From Clostridiales bacterium (GTDB taxonomy: Bacteria; Bacillota_A; Clostridia; Peptostreptococcales; Anaerovoracaceae): a stretch of 7,749 nt of DNA. Location: NCBI GenBank assembly GCA_015058265.1, contig SVCR01000072.1, positions 1 to 7,749 of the forward strand, given 5' to 3'. The position numbers and the translations under genes were made by a program. Under the pieces are notes generated by a model, which was not told the origin of the DNA, ran no database searches, and saw only the letters and a list, made by a program, of their open reading frames with translations. Shown in pieces: positions 6,225 through 7,749 of this stretch (position 1 is its first letter; each line of letters opens with the position of its first letter).

Positions 6225-6230
6225 ATTATA
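6225..6230 (-). promoter_or_regulatory. Perfect -10 box for the DUF3810 gene
   Basis: On the minus strand this reads TATAAT, and the start codon follows 10 nt later. The expected transcription start is near 6217-6218, giving a 5' UTR of only 3-4 nt. The -35 region at 17-nt spacing (6248-6253) reads TCACAT, a poor match. The -10 box is exact; promoter activity is inferred. Confidence 0.5.
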
Positions 6231-6245
6231 CATCGGACAGGATGT
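6230..6245. promoter_or_regulatory. Small inverted repeat between the divergent -10 boxes, possible operator
   Basis: ACATC (6230-6234) and GATGT (6241-6245) form a 5+5 inverted repeat with a 6-nt spacer. It falls in the spacer region of both the leftward and rightward promoters, where a bound regulator could affect both. Repeats this short occur by chance, so this is only a candidate. Confidence 0.22.
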
Positions 6246-6250
6246 TAATG

Positions 6251-6259
6251 TGATACAAT
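6251..6259 (+). promoter_or_regulatory. Extended -10 promoter for the M29 aminopeptidase
   Basis: TGATACAAT is an extended -10 element (TG, one base, then TACAAT, five of six matches to TATAAT). No good -35 is seen at 16-18 nt upstream, as is common for extended -10 promoters. The expected start is near 6266, leaving a leader of about 100 nt before the ATG at 6367. It is back to back with the minus-strand promoter and shares its upstream DNA. Confidence 0.45.
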
Positions 6260-6276
6260 AAAAACCAGTTAATGAC

Positions 6277-6333
6277 ACGCGCCGTCAGTCAGTAAGGGGT
6301 GATCCTTTACTTGGACTGAAAGTAAGGACGCGT
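6277..6333 (+). promoter_or_regulatory. Structured leader of the aminopeptidase gene with two competing hairpins
   Basis: ACGCG (6277-6281) can pair with CGCGT (6329-6333), closing an inner hairpin of CAGTC/GACTG (6286-6290/6314-6318) and AGTAAGG/CCTTTACT (6291-6297/6304-6311, one bulge). AGTAAGG occurs again at 6321-6327, so CCTTTACT could instead pair rightward. There is no U tract after either form and no match to a riboswitch class that I recognise. The pairings are plain in the sequence; any switching is speculative. Confidence 0.35.
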
Positions 6334-6366
6334 CCGGATCGAAGCTCAACAGAAGAGGAAAACAGA

Positions 6367-7605
6367 ATGAAGAATTTGGAAGAACTGAAACAGGATTATG
6401 CTGAATTGCTCATAAGAGAAGGACTCAATCTTCAGAAGGGTCAGAGGATGGCGATCACCTGCCCTGTGGAATGCGCGGATTTCGCGAGAATATGTGTCCG
6501 GACTGCATATAAAGCCGGCTGCAGGGAAGTCCTCATGCGCTGGAGAGATGATGAGATCACACGGGAGAAGTACCTTCATGCTGAGGAAGATGTGTTCGAC
6601 AGTGTGAATCCGTGGGAAGCGGATTTCTGCAATATGCTGTCAGAGGAAGGAGCTGCGTGGCTGTCGATCTACGCAGAGGATCCGGACTGTCTTAAGGGCG
6701 TGGACGCAGGACGTATCAGAAGAGCGGAGATAAGCAGCGGAAAAGCTCTCGAACCGTTCCGCACCAGAGAGATGAGGAGTGAATTCCCTTGGTGTGTATG
6801 CTCTGTTCCGACAGCTGCTTGGGCCAAAGCGGTATTCCCTGATCTTGATGAAGAAGCTGCTGTTGCAAGGCTGTGGGAGGAGATCCTGGCTGCATGCAGA
6901 GTTGACGGAGGAGATGCTGTTGCGAACTGGAGGAAGCACTCAGTAGAACTCAGGAAGCATGTGGATATACTTAACAGCTATAACTTTGCCCGTCTCAAAT
7001 ACAAGAATTCGGCAGGAACCGATGTCACGGTCGAGCTCCCTGAAGGACATTACTGGGGCGGCGGAGCAGAGGAATCAACGAATGAAGATAAGCTGACATT
7101 CTCCGCGAATATACCGACCGAGGAGGTCTTCACTTTGCCTAGAAGAGACGGGATCAACGGCAGGCTCGTTGCGACAAAGCCGCTCAGCCATAACGGCACT
7201 CTGATCGAAGGCTTCTGGTTCGACATCAAGGACGGCAAGATCGTCGATCTCCATGCGGACAAAGGCGAAGAGATCCTCAGAGATGCTATCGCGGTGGATG
7301 AAGGGGCTTCGTATTTCGGAGAGGTCGCTTTGGTACCTTATGATTCGCCTATATCTAATTCAGGTGTCCTGTTCCTCAACACTCTGTTTGACGAAAATGC
7401 TGCATGCCACTTTGCGTTCGGCGAAGCATATCCGCTTATCAAGGGCGCTGAAAACATGAGCAAAGAGGAACTGAAGGAGAGAGGTGTCAACTTCTCGATG
7501 ACACATGTGGATTTCATGGTGGGTTCCCCGGATCTTGAGATAACGGGAATAACTCACGACGGCGAAGAGGTAGCTATATTCAGGAACGGGAACTTTGCAT
7601 TCTAG
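6367..7605 (+). CDS. M29 family metallo-aminopeptidase (AmpS/PepS-like)
   Basis: This cytoplasmic, co-catalytic metal aminopeptidase of 412 residues removes N-terminal residues from peptides; length is typical (about 410). The ATG at 6367 follows AGAAGAGG (6351-6358) at 8 nt. The N-terminal domain (about 1-210) opens with LEELKQDYAELLIREGLNLQ, usual for the family. The C-terminal metal site is complete: Glu253 (or 252) in NIPTEEVFTLP, Glu319 in FGEVALVPYDSPIS, His348 in CHFAFGEAY, Tyr355 nearby, then His380 and Asp382 in MTHVDFMVGSPDLEI. The closing DGEEVAIFRNGNFAF is also standard. Substrate range cannot be read from the sequence. It has its own promoter region, divergent from the membrane protease gene, and no clear terminator afterwards; the next gene begins 65 nt downstream, so read-through is likely. 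Expected role: peptide turnover for amino acid supply. Confidence 0.95.
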   Translation: MKNLEELKQDYAELLIREGLNLQKGQRMAITCPVECADFARICVRTAYKAGCREVLMRWRDDEITREKYLHAEEDVFDSVNPWEADFCNMLSEEGAAWLSIYAEDPDCLKGVDAGRIRRAEISSGKALEPFRTREMRSEFPWCVCSVPTAAWAKAVFPDLDEEAAVARLWEEILAACRVDGGDAVANWRKHSVELRKHVDILNSYNFARLKYKNSAGTDVTVELPEGHYWGGGAEESTNEDKLTFSANIPTEEVFTLPRRDGINGRLVATKPLSHNGTLIEGFWFDIKDGKIVDLHADKGEEILRDAIAVDEGASYFGEVALVPYDSPISNSGVLFLNTLFDENAACHFAFGEAYPLIKGAENMSKEELKERGVNFSMTHVDFMVGSPDLEITGITHDGEEVAIFRNGNFAF

Positions 7606-7670
7606 GACCGATACGGAAGGGTCTGCCATGCTGCAGGCCGGTACCGGACGGTAATTCAGAGGAGGAAAAG

Positions 7671-7749
7671 ATGACGACCAGTCTTATATGGGTGATACTC
7701 GGACTCGGATTCGGGGGCTGCCTGACCAGAGTACTTGATAAAGATGAGC
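7671..7749 (+). CDS. N-terminus of a membrane protein, cut by the right edge
   Basis: Only 26 codons are visible, starting at the ATG at 7671 behind a near-ideal AGAGGAGG (7658-7665). The reading begins MTTSLIWVILGLGFGGCLTR and continues VLDKDE to the window edge with no stop. The first 18 residues are hydrophobic and Gly-rich, like a first transmembrane helix with an uncleaved or short amino end, followed by a charged loop. I do not recognise the family from so little sequence. It lies 65 nt after the aminopeptidase with no terminator in between, so a shared transcript is likely. Confidence 0.6.
   Translation, partial: MTTSLIWVILGLGFGGCLTRVLDKDE

Noticed and set aside
7606..7670. Terminator after the aminopeptidase gene (GACC/GGTC and the CCGGTACCGG palindrome)
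   Set aside because: Stems are too short, there is no U tract, and a strong ribosome site for the next gene follows immediately.

Overview
The window looks like chromosomal DNA of a low-to-mid-GC Bacillota, most likely a gut- or rumen-type member of Clostridia (Eubacteriales). The indications are strong AGGAGG-like ribosome binding sites, a secreted Ig-like/Fn3 protein with the Lys-rich 'GKKKLT.TWKK' C-terminal domain common in Lachnospiraceae and relatives, an SpoIIAA/SpoIIAB-type partner-switching pair, and an M29 aminopeptidase. No phage, IS, CRISPR, tRNA or rRNA sequence was seen. The taxonomic placement is inferred from protein style only.

Layout: (1) 2-178, + strand: C-terminal end of an NlpC/P60 cell-wall hydrolase entering from the left. 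(2) 216-1718, +: a 500-residue secreted protein with a signal peptide, two related acidic beta-rich modules, a degenerate Ig-like module and a very basic Fn3-like tail. (3) 1719-1842: a long interrupted hairpin that could end the upstream transcript or act as a leader for ilvB. (4) 1843-5102, +: five co-directional genes with gaps of 13, 18, 32 and 77 nt: acetohydroxyacid synthase (AHAS) large subunit, its ACT-domain small subunit, an RsbW/SpoIIAB-type ATPase, an STAS anti-sigma-factor antagonist, and a 106-residue protein resembling DUF3574. (5) A strong intrinsic terminator for this operon lies at 5279-5310, inside the coding region of the convergent gene. (6) 5087-6214, - strand: a DUF3810-type membrane protein with an HELSH zinc-protease motif. 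(7) 6215-6366: a divergent promoter region with a structured leader. (8) 6367-7605, +: M29 metallo-aminopeptidase. (9) 7671 to the right edge, +: start of a membrane protein that I do not recognise.

The most interesting part is the middle operon. It couples a branched-chain amino acid enzyme to a phosphorylation-dependent partner-switching pair. The AHAS large subunit keeps the cofactor residues and the Glu47/Gln110 catalytic pair, but several normally conserved substrate-site residues are replaced (Lys159 to Met, the Met-His pair to Asn-Asn, GQHQMW to GQNQLW, the specificity Trp to Tyr). It also lacks the usual C-terminal 'P(M/L)VPPG' tail. It therefore looks like a specialised AHAS subtype that still has its own regulatory subunit. 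The second notable point is the 3' end of this operon: its terminator sits about 180 nt inside the opposing gene, so the operon's 3' UTR is antisense to the DUF3810 mRNA.
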